Below are positions 1 to 11,215 of a stretch of DNA of 64,000 bases, piece after piece. The notes under the pieces are model-generated. The model was not told the DNA's origin. It was given only the letters and a program-made list of their open reading frames with translations, and ran no database searches. Location: assembly GCA_000711775.1 (NCBI GenBank), contig ARYC01000705.1, positions 1 through 64,000 of the forward strand, written 5' to 3'. How positions within the stretch are numbered: position 1 is the stretch's first letter; each line of letters starts with the position of its first letter. This DNA comes from Oxytricha trifallax (lineage: Eukaryota > Ciliophora > Spirotrichea > Sporadotrichida > Oxytrichidae). Position numbers and translations under genes: made by a program.

Positions 1-665
1 AGCAATATTAAAATGAGTTTGCAAATGAATACATAGTACTGAGAGAGGCTTAGAAAAGATAATGCAAGAACTTAGCTAAGTCGACGGAGTTATACTTGGT
101 CATGGTTTTATTGCATTGAGACTCAAGAAGTTTGAAATGTCTCTAAGAGAGTATCTCTACCATAATAGATATCCTGATGATTTGAATGAGATACTCACAG
201 ATATGACTAAGGGTGTGAAAGAGCTCCATGATCTAGGGTATGTTCAGAGAGATTTGAAGCCAGAAAATGTAATGCTAAATCTCTGCCCTTTAGAAGTAGT
301 AGTCATAGATTTCAACAGAGCAATAAGACAAGAGATAGTGACTTTAGCTAAGGTTTTAGGCACTCAGGATACTTCCCTATAAGAGAGAAATGGACAAATG
401 GCTCTGTATAATGGGATGTTTGGGCGGTAGCAGAAATTATCTTAGAGTGCGATATGGAAAGTATGTCATACTTTGGAACAAAACATGAGAAATAATCAAT
501 AAGTTTAGCTGCTAAATATATTAAGCAAGATGAAATATGTAATGAAATTAAGAAGATAGTTGATATGGTCATCGTAAAAGCTCCAGCATATCCACGATAA
601 TCAATTAGATGATATACTAGAACAACTACAGACTGCAAATTCAAGAGGTATCACAAAGAAAAGCA
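1..665 (+). pseudogene. TBE 57 kDa-type protein kinase, frameshifted copy
   Basis: With TAA/TAG as Gln, the frame starting near 62 gives a kinase catalytic region: the loop reads QRDLKPENVML (about 240-275) and the DFG position reads VVIDFN (about 300-315). Near 365 the frame moves by one base and continues as GYFPIREKW, NGSVQWDVWAVAEIILECD, a normal activation segment and C-lobe helix F. Near 600 it moves back for the end, DDILEQLQTANSRG. Another shift near 50 joins ANEYIVLREA to KIMQEL. HRD is changed to QRD and DFG to DFN, so activity is doubtful even apart from the shifts. The call rests on the motifs and on the adjacent TBE terminus. Confidence 0.6.
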
Positions 666-823
666 GATAAAATTTGTTTGAATTAAATACACTAATACTC
701 TTTAAATATTCATTAATATCATATAAAACCTGCGTTTTCTCTACTAACCCCAATAAGACCCCAACTATACCCTACAAATCAAAGCACTTATAAACCTCAC
801 TAAGGGGTTTTGGGGTTTTGAAT
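1..823 (+). mobile_element. Right end of a telomere-bearing element (TBE)
   Basis: The segment ends with G4T4G4T4G at 804-820 followed by AAT at 821-823. This matches the TBE terminus (C4A4 repeats as the outer part of the terminal inverted repeat, ANT target). TBEs are Tc1/mariner-IS630 type transposons of stichotrich germlines and are known to carry a transposase, a 22 kDa ORF and a 57 kDa zinc-finger/kinase ORF. The kinase-like frame at 1-660 fits the 57 kDa ORF. The left part lies outside the window. The copy looks decayed because the kinase frame shifts several times. Confidence 0.75.
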
Positions 824-1399
824 ATAGTTTAACTTTTTCATAAGATAAATAGCATAAAAATTGTGTTCTTACATAAAAGTATAAAATCCAATTATTAAAT
901 GTTACTAATAATATTATGAGATTATTGATAAGATTTACCTTTTATTATCAACTAGGTCTATCAGATAATCACACCTATTAATAAATTAATAATTTAAAAG
1001 GAATTCTATAAAATACATAATATATTTAAATGCTTATTATATTTTTATAATAATGTTTTATCAGAAAGATACATTTGAATTACCTCCAACCTAAAGTAAA
1101 AATAGAAACACATATTAGTCGATTTATAAACTAATGAAATGCAGGTTTTTTAATATTTTATGTTAAGACTAATCTAAATTTATGTAATATTAAAGAAGAT
1201 TGTTGAATTAATGAGTATTTTTGATAAATTAATAGTTAAGTTTACAAGACGGCTTTCATTTCTAACATAAGTGTATATATATAAATTCATTAAATAGTTT
1301 ATGAGAGGAGACTTTACTATAAAGGAATCACTCTGTTAGCTCACCTATGTAGTAAACTTAAGAATATTTTGATCTAAAATTATGAGATAGTATCTTGAT
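824..1399. other. AT-rich germline spacer
   Basis: Very AT-rich sequence with no recognisable coding frame on either strand. It may include the 3' part or untranslated region of the cytochrome b5 gene, because no TGA follows that gene's last domain codons for a long way. No repeats or RNA genes were recognised. Confidence 0.4.
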
Positions 1400-1852
1400 A
1401 ATTCTCTAAAATTCTATGTTAAATTTTTAAGTGAAGTTTACTTTTTAACCAGTTCTCTGGCTCTTCTAGTGTGATCTGCGTCTTCATAGGCTTGAGAAGC
1501 GTCTTTTCCGTTTGAGTTTTCGAGAAGAATGTCTGCTCCGCCTGGATGTTTAGCCATGTAGACGCTCACATCGTAAACTTTACCCTCAATGATCACCCAG
1601 CAGTCACTTATAAAAAAAGTACATAATATAAATATGAATATTTTATGGGGCATTATTCGAGAAATCAATTTTAATTGCCTGACCCAATAATTTTGAATTA
1701 ATTTTTTATTCTCCATGTTAAACATTATATGTTATATTTTAATATTTGTCACCATCTTTAGCATGAGCTGAGACTTCATCCTTTGATATGTTTCTTACTT
1801 GGTTTGCTTCAATATCACTTGGAGCTTGTGTAGTGGTTGTACTGTTTTCCAT
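1400..1852 (-). CDS. Cytochrome b5-domain protein, one IES
   Basis: The ATG is at 1852-1850. The first segment encodes [20 protein letters not shown] and continues to HAKDGD. A pointer GTGAC (plus-strand GTCAC at 1748-1752 and 1603-1607) then joins it in frame to [30 protein letters not shown] and ARELVKK. HPGG, the [13 protein letters not shown] strand and the second His (ADHTRRAR) are the cytochrome b5 haem-binding signature, so this is probably a small haem protein for electron transfer. The IES is about 145 bp. No TGA follows closely, as LVKK is followed by TAA (Gln), so the true C-terminus is not fixed. It may be a short soluble b5 or the N-part of a larger fusion whose next segment I could not place. 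Confidence 0.75.
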
Positions 1853-2636
1853 TTTATGTTATTTAATCAATGATATGCTTTTAAAAAAGTGTTTTCTGAT
1901 AGTAATTGCTTTTTTGTAGTTTCTAAAACTAGTTCTAAGTTTCTTATTTAATTTTATAACTTTTGACCCAAAATATTAAATTTATAGTCCACACCTGTCT
2001 ATAAAAGTCATCTTATAACAAATGAAAAATGAGTAATCATTTAATTCAAGAATTTTTATCGATTGGATGATGGTGAATATATATACTTTAATTGAAATAT
2101 TTTTTAATTTATTCCAGTTCGAATAATTAAAGTCAGAAACTAATAAATTTTGCGAAAAATATTAATGATGATACACTAAAATTAGCCATCAGACGATCAA
2201 GGTAGGTATTTTTACTAATGCATTAGCAAAAATATATGAATATTCTAAATATGGAAGAAATAATGGCTTTAAAATTTATATACATATAGTTAGATTACCC
2301 AAGCCAAATAAAAATGGTGTAGCAGCGGGGACAAGTGTTCCTTCAAAGTTTCAAACTAATAAACATAAAATGAAACAATCATACTTTAAGTGTATTTATT
2401 TAAGTTAATGTTCAAATTTATGGTATACTTTTTTAAAATTGCATATATCTAAGAACTGTTTTATAAATCATAATTGGAGGAGTAAGTTTAACATTAAGAT
2501 TTCCTTGTATAAACTAGAAAACCAAGAGGCATTCACTTAATTCTCTAATATTTAAGTTTCTTAATACTTGAATTATAGTCAACCTAGAAATAAATTGAGT
2601 GATTCTTTCGTAGAGTCTGGTAGCAGCACAGCCAAG
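1853..2636. other. AT-rich intergenic region
   Basis: Divergent intergenic region between the b5 gene (-) and the IQ-motif gene (+). I see no coding frame with gene-like composition. It probably holds both promoters, since no core elements are recognisable in ciliate AT-rich DNA. Confidence 0.4.
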
Positions 2637-5600
2637 ATGTCTTCCCAGAAAAGCAAAATGAGATCACAATCCCCTCAAACCACTAAAAATAATTCATCTT
2701 AATTATAAATGGATTTTAATTTATATTGTAAATGATATTGTGTTTTAATTTATGTTCATCTCAGTACTACACTCATATCAATGATTTAAATAAAAAGAAC
2801 ATAAATGCAGATTTAGATCTAAGTGTGGGAGGATATAGAACAGGCAATGGATTTAATACTACGGTAATGAGAAGTTAGTTAATTATTATATTGAATGTTT
2901 TTCATTATACCTAATTAAAAACTCAGTCTCCAATACAGGACCAATGGTACGCATAAAGGGAAGAAAGATCACAAATTATTTTATTATCTGGATGGTTAAA
3001 TCCCCAATATTATTTTCTGTACAGCATTAAATAATAATAATTATAAAACCTTATTAATAAAAATAAAAATTTTATGAGACAAAGAGGTCAATAGCAAAAT
3101 GTAAAACAGAACGATATTAGCTAATGCTATTCTCCTGTATAATTTGAGTCGAGAACAAAAAGATTCAGTGAATATTGTGAAGAAGTGAATGAAATGATCA
3201 AGAAAAGTGTAAATTAAGTAGTATCACCTATTAATATATAGATCTGAATACTAAATTAGTGATTTATATCACACCTAATTAATATAATTAGATAAATTAA
3301 CTAAGTAGCTCAAATTATTGAAAGAGATTAGTCAGCAAACACAGGGAGAAGAATGAGTAAGCATAGATAACAAAGAAGCCGAAGTAGAATGGATGTTTGT
3401 GATTTTAAAAGCATTGAAGGAAAGAGCAGTGCTACAGACTTATCTTTAATAAATTAAGCATAGAAACTACTCTCATTAAATCAATAGAGGACCATTAACA
3501 ATAACTCTGATGTAAAAAATCCCAAAAAAGCAGATCCTATATCGCTAACAGACTTTTCAACTGAAATTGAAACATAGCCACAACATTAAAGTTTGTCTTT
3601 TATCAATAGTTTGCTATCTCCAAAGAAAGACATTTCTCTCAAAAATAACCAAAAGCAAAGCCCTTTATAAGTTGTAGATCTTGACGAGGAAAATGTACCT
3701 TCTTCTTTAAACAAGAAGAACTCTTAGAAAACCTTTGGACTTTGGAATATCAACACAAAACTAATAAGCAAACAATACCCTTCAGATGTAGTGCTGACTC
3801 AAAGCAAGGAAAAATTGAATAGTTTGTAATCTCTGAATCAAAAGAAAAGTCACTACTCTAAGAATTTGGATAAAATCATTTTGATTCAAAGATTTATAAG
3901 GGGAAACGTTAAGAGAAGCAAATAGTAAAGAAAGAAGCTATCTGATATACTCCTTGCTGTTAGTACAGGATTAAAAGTCAGAAATGTCTTGCAAAGGGAT
4001 GAACTTAAGAAGCTTAAATGTGAGATTAGTGAATTGAGTAGATTTGGAAATAAATCTCAAAAACAGTCATAAACTTCCGCAAGTATCATCATAGATAAGA
4101 AAAACTAATTCTTCAACCTATTCAAAAAGATATTCTTAGTATATGAGTAAGAGGAAAAGATATAAGTAAAGCCTAGATAGGACAAGCCATTCAAGTCTAG
4201 AGTACTAGAAACTGAAGTTTAATTGCATGATTAAAGCATCAGTAGCATGGAAGATGAAAATATAGATATAAATGAAGTTAGTGATAATGAAGGCCAGTAA
4301 CTCATAAATTATAAGGCTAAAGATGTTAACTTAGCTTTGAAACTTCTTGGTCACAATAAACTATTGAATAACAATCAAATGAGTTCATTTAATAACACAG
4401 GCAAGAGAAATATATAGAGAAAGGAAGTCAGTAGTAACTAGTTGATTAGCTACTCCTAAATTGAGAAATTTTTTAAGTTTATATATCTTTAATGATTTAA
4501 ATCTAGATAAGTAGTGAACATCTAAGTAGATCAGTAAGTTGGAAGAATCAAATCATAGTCCACTTATTAACCAGGCTAAAATCAAAACTAAATTAAAAAA
4601 GACAAAAGATCTACAAGCCCATAAGATCAAGAAGATTAAGCACCCTCTCTAGTTAATCGTTGTAAAGATAAGTACCAAAACACAAAGCACAAGAATTTTC
4701 TGAAAAAGAGAACTGGTCATGAATACGATCCTCTAAAAGCAGCAAAACAAGATGACGAGAAAAGAAAGAGAAGTGGGTCTGGTAATAATCTTGACGAACA
4801 TAGATCATCTTCTTCATAAAGATTAAATGACACGTCACCTTAGATAAAACCTATAGAATAGACTCAACCTTTCGATTTATCTAGCAAGATTAAATTTGTG
4901 AAGTAGAAGATTCAAGAGTAGTAGAAGAATTCTCAAGAAGAGCTGAAAGTCAAATCTTAGATTCGATATTATTTTCACTATTTACTTAGAATAGTAGTTT
5001 AAATTTAACAAACTTAACTTCTCCTCCTAAGAAGAATAAGTTAATTGAAAAGACTTCTCCATAAGTGACAAACGGATAAAAAGATTAATTCACTTTCTCT
5101 CCTAAAGCCAATAAAACTAAAGAGAACAATGGCCAAGGTTAATCATCATTCTTGAATCTACCCTCAAACCCTTAATCTCACTAGTCAGCTACCAAGTCTC
5201 CTCTTTAATAGAAAATTACTTAAGTTGATCTGAGTAATGGAAAAGGTAATCATTTAAGTCCAAAGTAATTGGTCAACTCAACCGTAGTTTCAGAAAATTA
5301 CAATTCCAACATTTCAGTGGCGACAACATCCACTAAATCTTAAGTTAACTAATCTCTCAGTTTTGCCACAACTAAGAAAACTGGTTCAAACAACACTGCA
5401 TATTAAACTTTGCTTAGCCCAAAGGTTAATTCTGAAGTTACTCCCAAATTTATATTTTTATCTTAATTATAATTTCTACAAATTAATGCGATTAATTTAC
5501 TCAGAACAATTCTATAAGTAACCTCGCTGGTAGTTCCTAGAAAAACTAAACCCGTACTTAGAAATCAAACTCCGTTTATCAAACCAACGCTCAACAATAA

Positions 5601-6604
5601 AATCTTCTCAACCAACAAAGAAAGCAATCAGATGTAAGCAGTGGTGGAAAGTCATCAACCTAGGGATCCACTATTATAAACAACCTAAATGATATCTCTT
5701 CATCTGCCTCTGGAATAATGAATAATCAATCTAAAATGCAGTTAAACTTAGACATGACATTGAAATTGCTCTCTCCAAAGACTGCTAGAAACACTCAAAC
5801 CAGTAAAATATAGACTCAAAATTTCACTTAGTCATAATAGCAATAATAAGTATCAACTGCTGTTAACAATAAAGTGAGTCAATAAAGTTTGTCACAATAA
5901 CTGCCTTAAACTGTGCAAGAAAAGTTTGATAAGTTATAACAACTGTTTATCTAAGTTTAAAACAAAGAATCATAGTAAATTAATGCAAAGGACCAATAAA
6001 CTCTGCTTAACTAGTATAATGTAAGTTTGTATTTTATGATACATTATAATATTTGTTAAATTATAAGTCGGTTTAAGAAATTTCATTTAAACCATTTTTC
6101 CAAAAAAGTGATTTATAATAATAATACGACCACATTGATGTCTCTGGGGACCCCCTATCAAAAATATGTTTAATATATATAAGGGTCAAGCCCTTTTAAA
6201 TTATGTGTTCAAGTGCTTGAACAACTGTCGTCTCCTGTCTAAATCGTCTATTAATAGCGTCATAGGTGGAGAGGGAAAGGCTGATGCTATATCGATAAAC
6301 AAAATTCTCTAGTATTATCTTGACTAGATGATTATATTAGCTGTGCCGTGTTTTATCCCATTTATGCATTCGATCTGAATCCTATTTAACTTTCGTCTAG
6401 TGATTTATAATAACTTTGTTTATATATTTGAATTGCAGTAAAGTTAATTAATTTGAAATTTTATCGATATATTTTGACAGGATTATTTACTTAAAATATT
6501 TGTGTAGAGAGTTTGCGAAGAATTATCCAGAGATTTCAAGACGAGCTTGCAAAGAAGCGGGAATTCTAAGAAATTATGAAGAAGATGAAAACCCGAGATA
6601 GTGA
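2637..6604 (+). CDS. Large Gln/Ser/Asn-rich protein with IQ motif, several IESs
   Basis: Starts at ATG 2637 (MSSQKSKMRSQSPQTTKNN). Coding segments follow at about 2770-2870, 2925-3230, 3330-4480, 4540-4975, 4985-5445, 5500-6020 and 6490-6604, the last ending in TAG(Gln)-TGA at 6599-6604. They are separated by AT-rich IESs. The protein is low-complexity (Q, S, N, K). At about 3875-3925 it contains IILIQRFIRGNVKRSK, a fair IQ calmodulin-binding motif. A basic stretch RCKDKYQNTKHKNFLKKR is encoded near 4660-4700. The last segment, REFAKNYPEISRRACKEAG, is less biased and is assigned to this gene only because of strand and order. Function is unknown; calmodulin binding is inference. It could be two genes. 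Confidence 0.6.
6020..6485. other. IES with a cluster of small perfect hairpins
   Basis: Non-coding segment between the last two coding blocks of the IQ-motif gene, less AT-rich than most IESs here. It contains TGGGGACCCC (6145-6154), AAGGGTCAAGCCCTT (6181-6195) and GTTCAAGTGCTTGAAC (6207-6222). I do not recognise it as a known RNA. Confidence 0.4.
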
Positions 6605-7070
6605 AACAATATAATTACACATATATTATCTAAAATTATGTACAAATAATCACTATTCATAATTTTATATGATAAAAAAGAGTATAAGATTGATAATTTG
6701 AAGCCAATTAATTTACCATTTATTAAAATGAAACTTGTATGATTATGATAGAAGTGAATATAAATAGAAATATGTTTGTTTAAAATTTAAGTCAAAATAA
6801 GGGTTTAATGATAATAGTGACAACAAATATATCAGATGGTGAGGGTTCATATAGCAGCGAGTTATTGAAAAAATAAAGTTAAAATACAAATACTTTGTAA
6901 ATAAGCAGTATTGGTTACTATAAAGTTTTATTATGATAATAATTCATAGTGAGGGGAGAAATGGAAGCGAGACCCTGCCAAATCATCAATGCAGCATACT
7001 TCAATTAATAATAAATTATTTTGAGGGACTTATTGAAATTTTGGCTGTAATTCAACTTAACTATAATTAA
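6605..7070. other. Intergenic region with two GC-richer patches
   Basis: Tail-to-tail spacer between the IQ-motif gene and the histone H3 gene. Patches at about 6838-6870 and 6950-7000 are less AT-rich than their surroundings. The H3 frame stays open into them on the minus strand (YAALMIWQGL, LASISPLTMN), which could mean a still longer H3 tail or chance, since TGA is rare in such DNA. Confidence 0.35.
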
Positions 7071-7905
7071 AATTGAATGCTTGGCGTTGATGACTTTCTT
7101 GAGTTGGGCCATCTTCTCTTTCTCGTCGTAGTAGGGAAGTTGATAGAAGACCTCGTCCCCATTCTTGGGTTGCATGTCGTTGTGATCTCTGAATCTCTCT
7201 CCACGGATTCAATTGCATATTTATCTTGATGTATTTCCGAAAGTATTTTATTTAATTAGATTCTTCTTGCGAGCTCCATGTCCTTCTTCATGACAGTCAC
7301 TCTGTTGGCATGAATGGCGCACAAGTTAATTTTAATTAAACAATTATTATCAAAAATATACCATCCTTTCTTGTATATTATTGATAAGTTGGAGTCTTCG
7401 AAAAGTCCGACCAAGTACATCTCAGCAGCTTCTTGGACAGCGAGGAGGGCTTGTGATTGGAATCTGAGTTGGTTGTCGATTCCATCACAGATAGCTCTGA
7501 CGAATCTCTGGAAGGGAGCCTTGAGAAGGAGAAGTCTGGTTTCCTTCTGGTATCTCTTGATCTCTCTGAGAGCAACTGTGCCTGGTCTGTATCTGCGGCC
7601 TGACTTCACACCACCCTCAGCTGGGGCAAGTAAGTATATTCATTAAATTAAATTAGAATCGAAATAATAATATTTACAGTATAAAAGGCTATTGGGAAAA
7701 ATTTGGATCCAAGAACCTATAATCCTGTTCTTCATTTATTATTAGTTAATTATAGAAATAATTTTTGGGCAGTCTTCTTCTTCATGGCGGCGTTCTTGCT
7801 GGCCTTGGATCCAGTGGCAACAGATTGCTTTGAGCTGGTCTTCTGTTTCTTTCCGGCGATCTTATTATATAAAAATTATAAAAACATCATCTTTTGTCTG
7901 GGCAT
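7071..7905 (-). CDS. Divergent histone H3 variant with C-terminal extension, four IESs
   Basis: ATG at 7905-7903 gives MPRQK. Pointers AAGAT (7889-7893/7859-7863), TGCCC (7767-7771/7624-7628), AACTT (7386-7390/7323-7327) and GAATC (7259-7263/7206-7210), written on the coding strand, join five segments in perfect frame. The core is clear H3: [58 protein letters not shown] and ARRIRGER. The N-tail lacks the usual ARTKQTARKS and the K27 ARKS motifs and reads [20 protein letters not shown]. After IRGER, where normal H3 ends within one residue, about 40 more residues follow ([39 protein letters not shown]). The codons are GC-richer than in neighbouring genes. It is a nucleosomal variant, probably stage- or chromatin-specific (inference). 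The stop was not located with certainty. Confidence 0.88.
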
Positions 7906-8650
7906 AGTTGAAGTTGGTGATGGTTGTGAGAAAAAAGTTTAAATTTGAAATTTAAATTATAACTCAAATTATTGCTAAATTATTATAAATGTCTTTTTAT
8001 ATAATAATTGAAGGGAAAAAGCATAACTTATTTCTTGTCATTTATAATAATGCAATAATATATTTCATTAATACTAAATTTTTGTTAGAAAAAAAGCTGT
8101 TAGACCTGAATTAAGTGATTGCCTTATATTCCAATCATAAATATTTCATGTCAAAACTAGATAGATTTTTATAATTGCAAAATTAAATTTATTATCAAAA
8201 GAATAAGATAGAATAAATTAAAAAAATATGAATTTTTTTTAGATAGTTTAAGTTTTTAGTCCCCATATTTTTCAATTATAAAATTTTTCTTATAATCTGT
8301 TCTTGATAGGAAAATATTAAGAAATATAGACAAAGCTATAGAAATTTAACTAAATTCTAAAGTAAAAGGAAATTGTTTATTTAAATTATTAAAAATTAAT
8401 CCCACAATTCCTCTTATTATACACTAATTTACAATAAATAATATTTTTAATTGGAAGTTTTAAGACTGATAAATTATTTAAGCTAAATTTCAAAATATAC
8501 ATTGTTTCAGCAATATTTCTTTATTAGTAAAATTAAATTTACAATTCGCTCATCTAAAATTAATTATTAATTTAAACAAAGCATTTTAAAGTAAAATTAA
8601 TTATACTAATTAGAATTTGAAAATTTTAGTATTTTTTGTTGTTAGCACAT
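7906..8650. other. AT-rich intergenic region
   Basis: Lies between the 5' end of the H3 gene and the 3' end of the BRCA2-like gene, both on the minus strand. Poly-A/T runs; no gene-like frame recognised. It should contain the H3 promoter. Confidence 0.4.
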
Positions 8651-10815
8651 TCAAAATTTAATAATGCTCTTATCATCATTAATGCTCTTTAATTATTCGA
8701 CATCATTTCTGTCTAAATTAGACTTTAAATCAAGATTTTAACTCTATATTTTGTTATCTTGCTAATCCTATGATAAATTTACATCAAAAGCTGATTGTGC
8801 CTTGAGCAAATTCTATTCATTCTGTAATTAATCAGTAGCCTAGTTTATCTATTTGATATTACCAAAATTTATCTATATTTTCTGCTATGACTAATGCTGC
8901 GTGAAGTAATTCTCATCTGTGAGGTCTTGCAATTGCTATTATTAGGAATGTATAATTTATTGAGAGTTTTAGAGACTGTTTGTGTCTAATATATGCGAAT
9001 TAGATGCTTTCGGTATCAAAATATCTTGTTTAGTAGGGCTCTCACTGTAAATTGATATTATTTCCTGATCAATTTAATCTTGAGAAGGAACATTAAAAAA
9101 CGCAAAAATATACCATTTAAATGTTTTTTAAGTTTAAAATTGAGAAAATTCAAAATTATATTTCTTTTGGTTATATTAATTTACCCGTATATATACTTTA
9201 ACGTTTGTTTAACTTTTTCATTTGATAAATGTATATCAAAAATACTTATAAGATACTTAATTATTTCCATACATCTGAAACTATATTATCTCAAGACTTT
9301 ACTTTTATGTAATCTATTTTTAATTTATTCAATCTTAAAATTTAAAGTTTTATTATTAAAACATATTAAGGTAAAATTGCTATATAATATATACTTTAAA
9401 TCAATAACTTATTCATAGTTTTAGGGTTTATTGTTTGATGTTTAATTCGCCTAAAAATTCTATTGGTAAAATATAATATGCATCTAAAAATTTAAAGTTC
9501 AAAATAAAGTCATATAAATTTAAAATTACAGTAAACAATATTATAGTTACTATGGATTTTGTTATGATTCAAATGGAAACTTAAAAATTTCAGAAGACCC
9601 GGCTTCCTAAACTTTTAATTTCATGGGCTTCATTCTCATTTTACCTCCTTTTTAGGCTTTTTAGCTTTTTTACTTATAATTATGCTTTCTTTTGATATTA
9701 TTCTAATTTCCTGTTTTTACCTATTTATTCCTCTACTACTTCTCTTAAAGCTGGCTTGGTTAATCAAAAGGTTTATCCTAGTTTTAGACATTTTGAGAGA
9801 ATTATAGAGATTGAGAGAATTATTAGGAAAACTATTGAGATTAACTTGACTATGAGTATCTATTTTCATCATCCTGAATTTCCAAATCTATGTCCAAATC
9901 TTGATGCTGCTGCTATTAATTGAATGAGTATTGATCTAAACTTTAAAGTTTTTAGCCATCAGATTACTCTATTTAAGGTTGAACAATTACACCAGTGTCA
10001 AAATCAAAAATTTGATCTGTAGCTGCGGGAGCTAGATTTGAGCCTAATTTTCTACCTCTCTTAGCCTTTAAGAAATTAAACTCTCTGTTCTTATTCTTTT
10101 TAGATTAAAATCTTATATGAGATTCAAACTAATCCTCTCCAGGTTATTATAATTGTTACTCTTCTTCTTAATGCTAGTCCTCTTCGATATCTGAATCAAA
10201 GCCGATTTGAGATTAGCGTGAAGTCTCCAACTTTAAAGTATTGCTGTTATTGTTACTTAATTTCACTTGACTTATTTGAACTTCATCTTCCTCTGACATA
10301 ACACTCTCTGTCTAATCTGCAGGCTGATTTTATTTCCCTTCTTCTTCTATGACTGAGTCATCTTTTGGTTATTGAGTGGGAATGGGCTTTCCACTATGCT
10401 TGGCTATAGATTAAGCCAGTTTGGACCCGCCTATACCTCCCACCCCTTTGAAAGTTGCTTTTAACTTTTTCAAAGGTTAAACGAGTGCCAGTAGAGAATT
10501 ATTAACAGCACCACTTGATTTAATTTACATAGAGTATCTAGTAGTAGTTGGTGAATGAGTAGATAAATTCTAATTATTTTACATTATCAAAATGTTCGAG
10601 TTGCTTGAATTGCCGAATTGATTTAAAGCCAAGTTGTTTGAGTTTGTGTTGCTTGGTAAGTCATGGTTGTTAATATGATTGAGTGACTCCCTAGTCCCTA
10701 TGATCATTTGAATTTGCCTAAGTTTAGCTTGGAAGTCATTAGATTTCAGTGCTTTTTCCATTTTCTCGAGTTCTATCAGATATTTACCTCTCATCTAGCT
10801 GTCTGATAACAAACC
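8651..10815 (-). CDS. BRCA2: C-terminal part of the BRCA2-like gene
   Basis: An open frame runs from 10815 (GLLSDSQMRGKYLIELEK) to about 9592. An IES bounded by pointer CTTCT (plus AGAAG at 9592-9596 and 9083-9087) then joins it in phase to SQDQIDQEIISIYSESPTK and on to the TGA at 8653-8651. The product is rich in Q, S, N, D and K. It has a basic AT-hook-like patch (NREFNFLKAKRGRKLG, about 10100-10050) and a second basic stretch (KGGKMRMKPMKLK, about 9650-9610). It is assigned to the BRCA2-like gene because a GT-AG intron (10816-11215 on the minus strand) joins it in phase to the OB3 segment. It could instead be a separate gene. Confidence 0.55.
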
Positions 10816-11215
10816 CTAATATTTTTTTTGAAAATTTAACTATTAATTGAATATTAATGTGAAAAAAAATAATTTTAATATTGACTATCTCTTTTAACAC
10901 TTTAAGATTTATTTTTATTTTGAGTTTTACGAATGTTATAGAAGTTAAGTTGCTAGTTTGACAGTTAAGATAATAAAACTAATTCTAATTTTCTGTTTCT
11001 TTCGTATGTTTTATATAATCCTCAAGTAATTCTCCAATTTATTGATCTTTTATTACTGTATTTTAAATCAATAAGAGGCTGCCCCAAAAACCCCAGGTAT
11101 GCCTCATTAACAATCCAACTTTTATAAATTTCCAATGATAATTATATTTCTAATCGAATATTTTGAAGAATATTTTTCTTAATTACTTATAATGACTTAA
11201 AACTAACAAACTTAC

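Noticed and set aside
7314-7646. Plus-strand ORF opposite the histone gene
   Set aside because: It is the complement of the H3 coding segments and reads across two IESs.
9080-9418. Plus-strand Lys/Ile/Leu ORF of 112 aa
   Set aside because: Extremely AT-rich; it lies within the IES bounded by CTTCT pointers of the BRCA2-like gene's C-terminal part.
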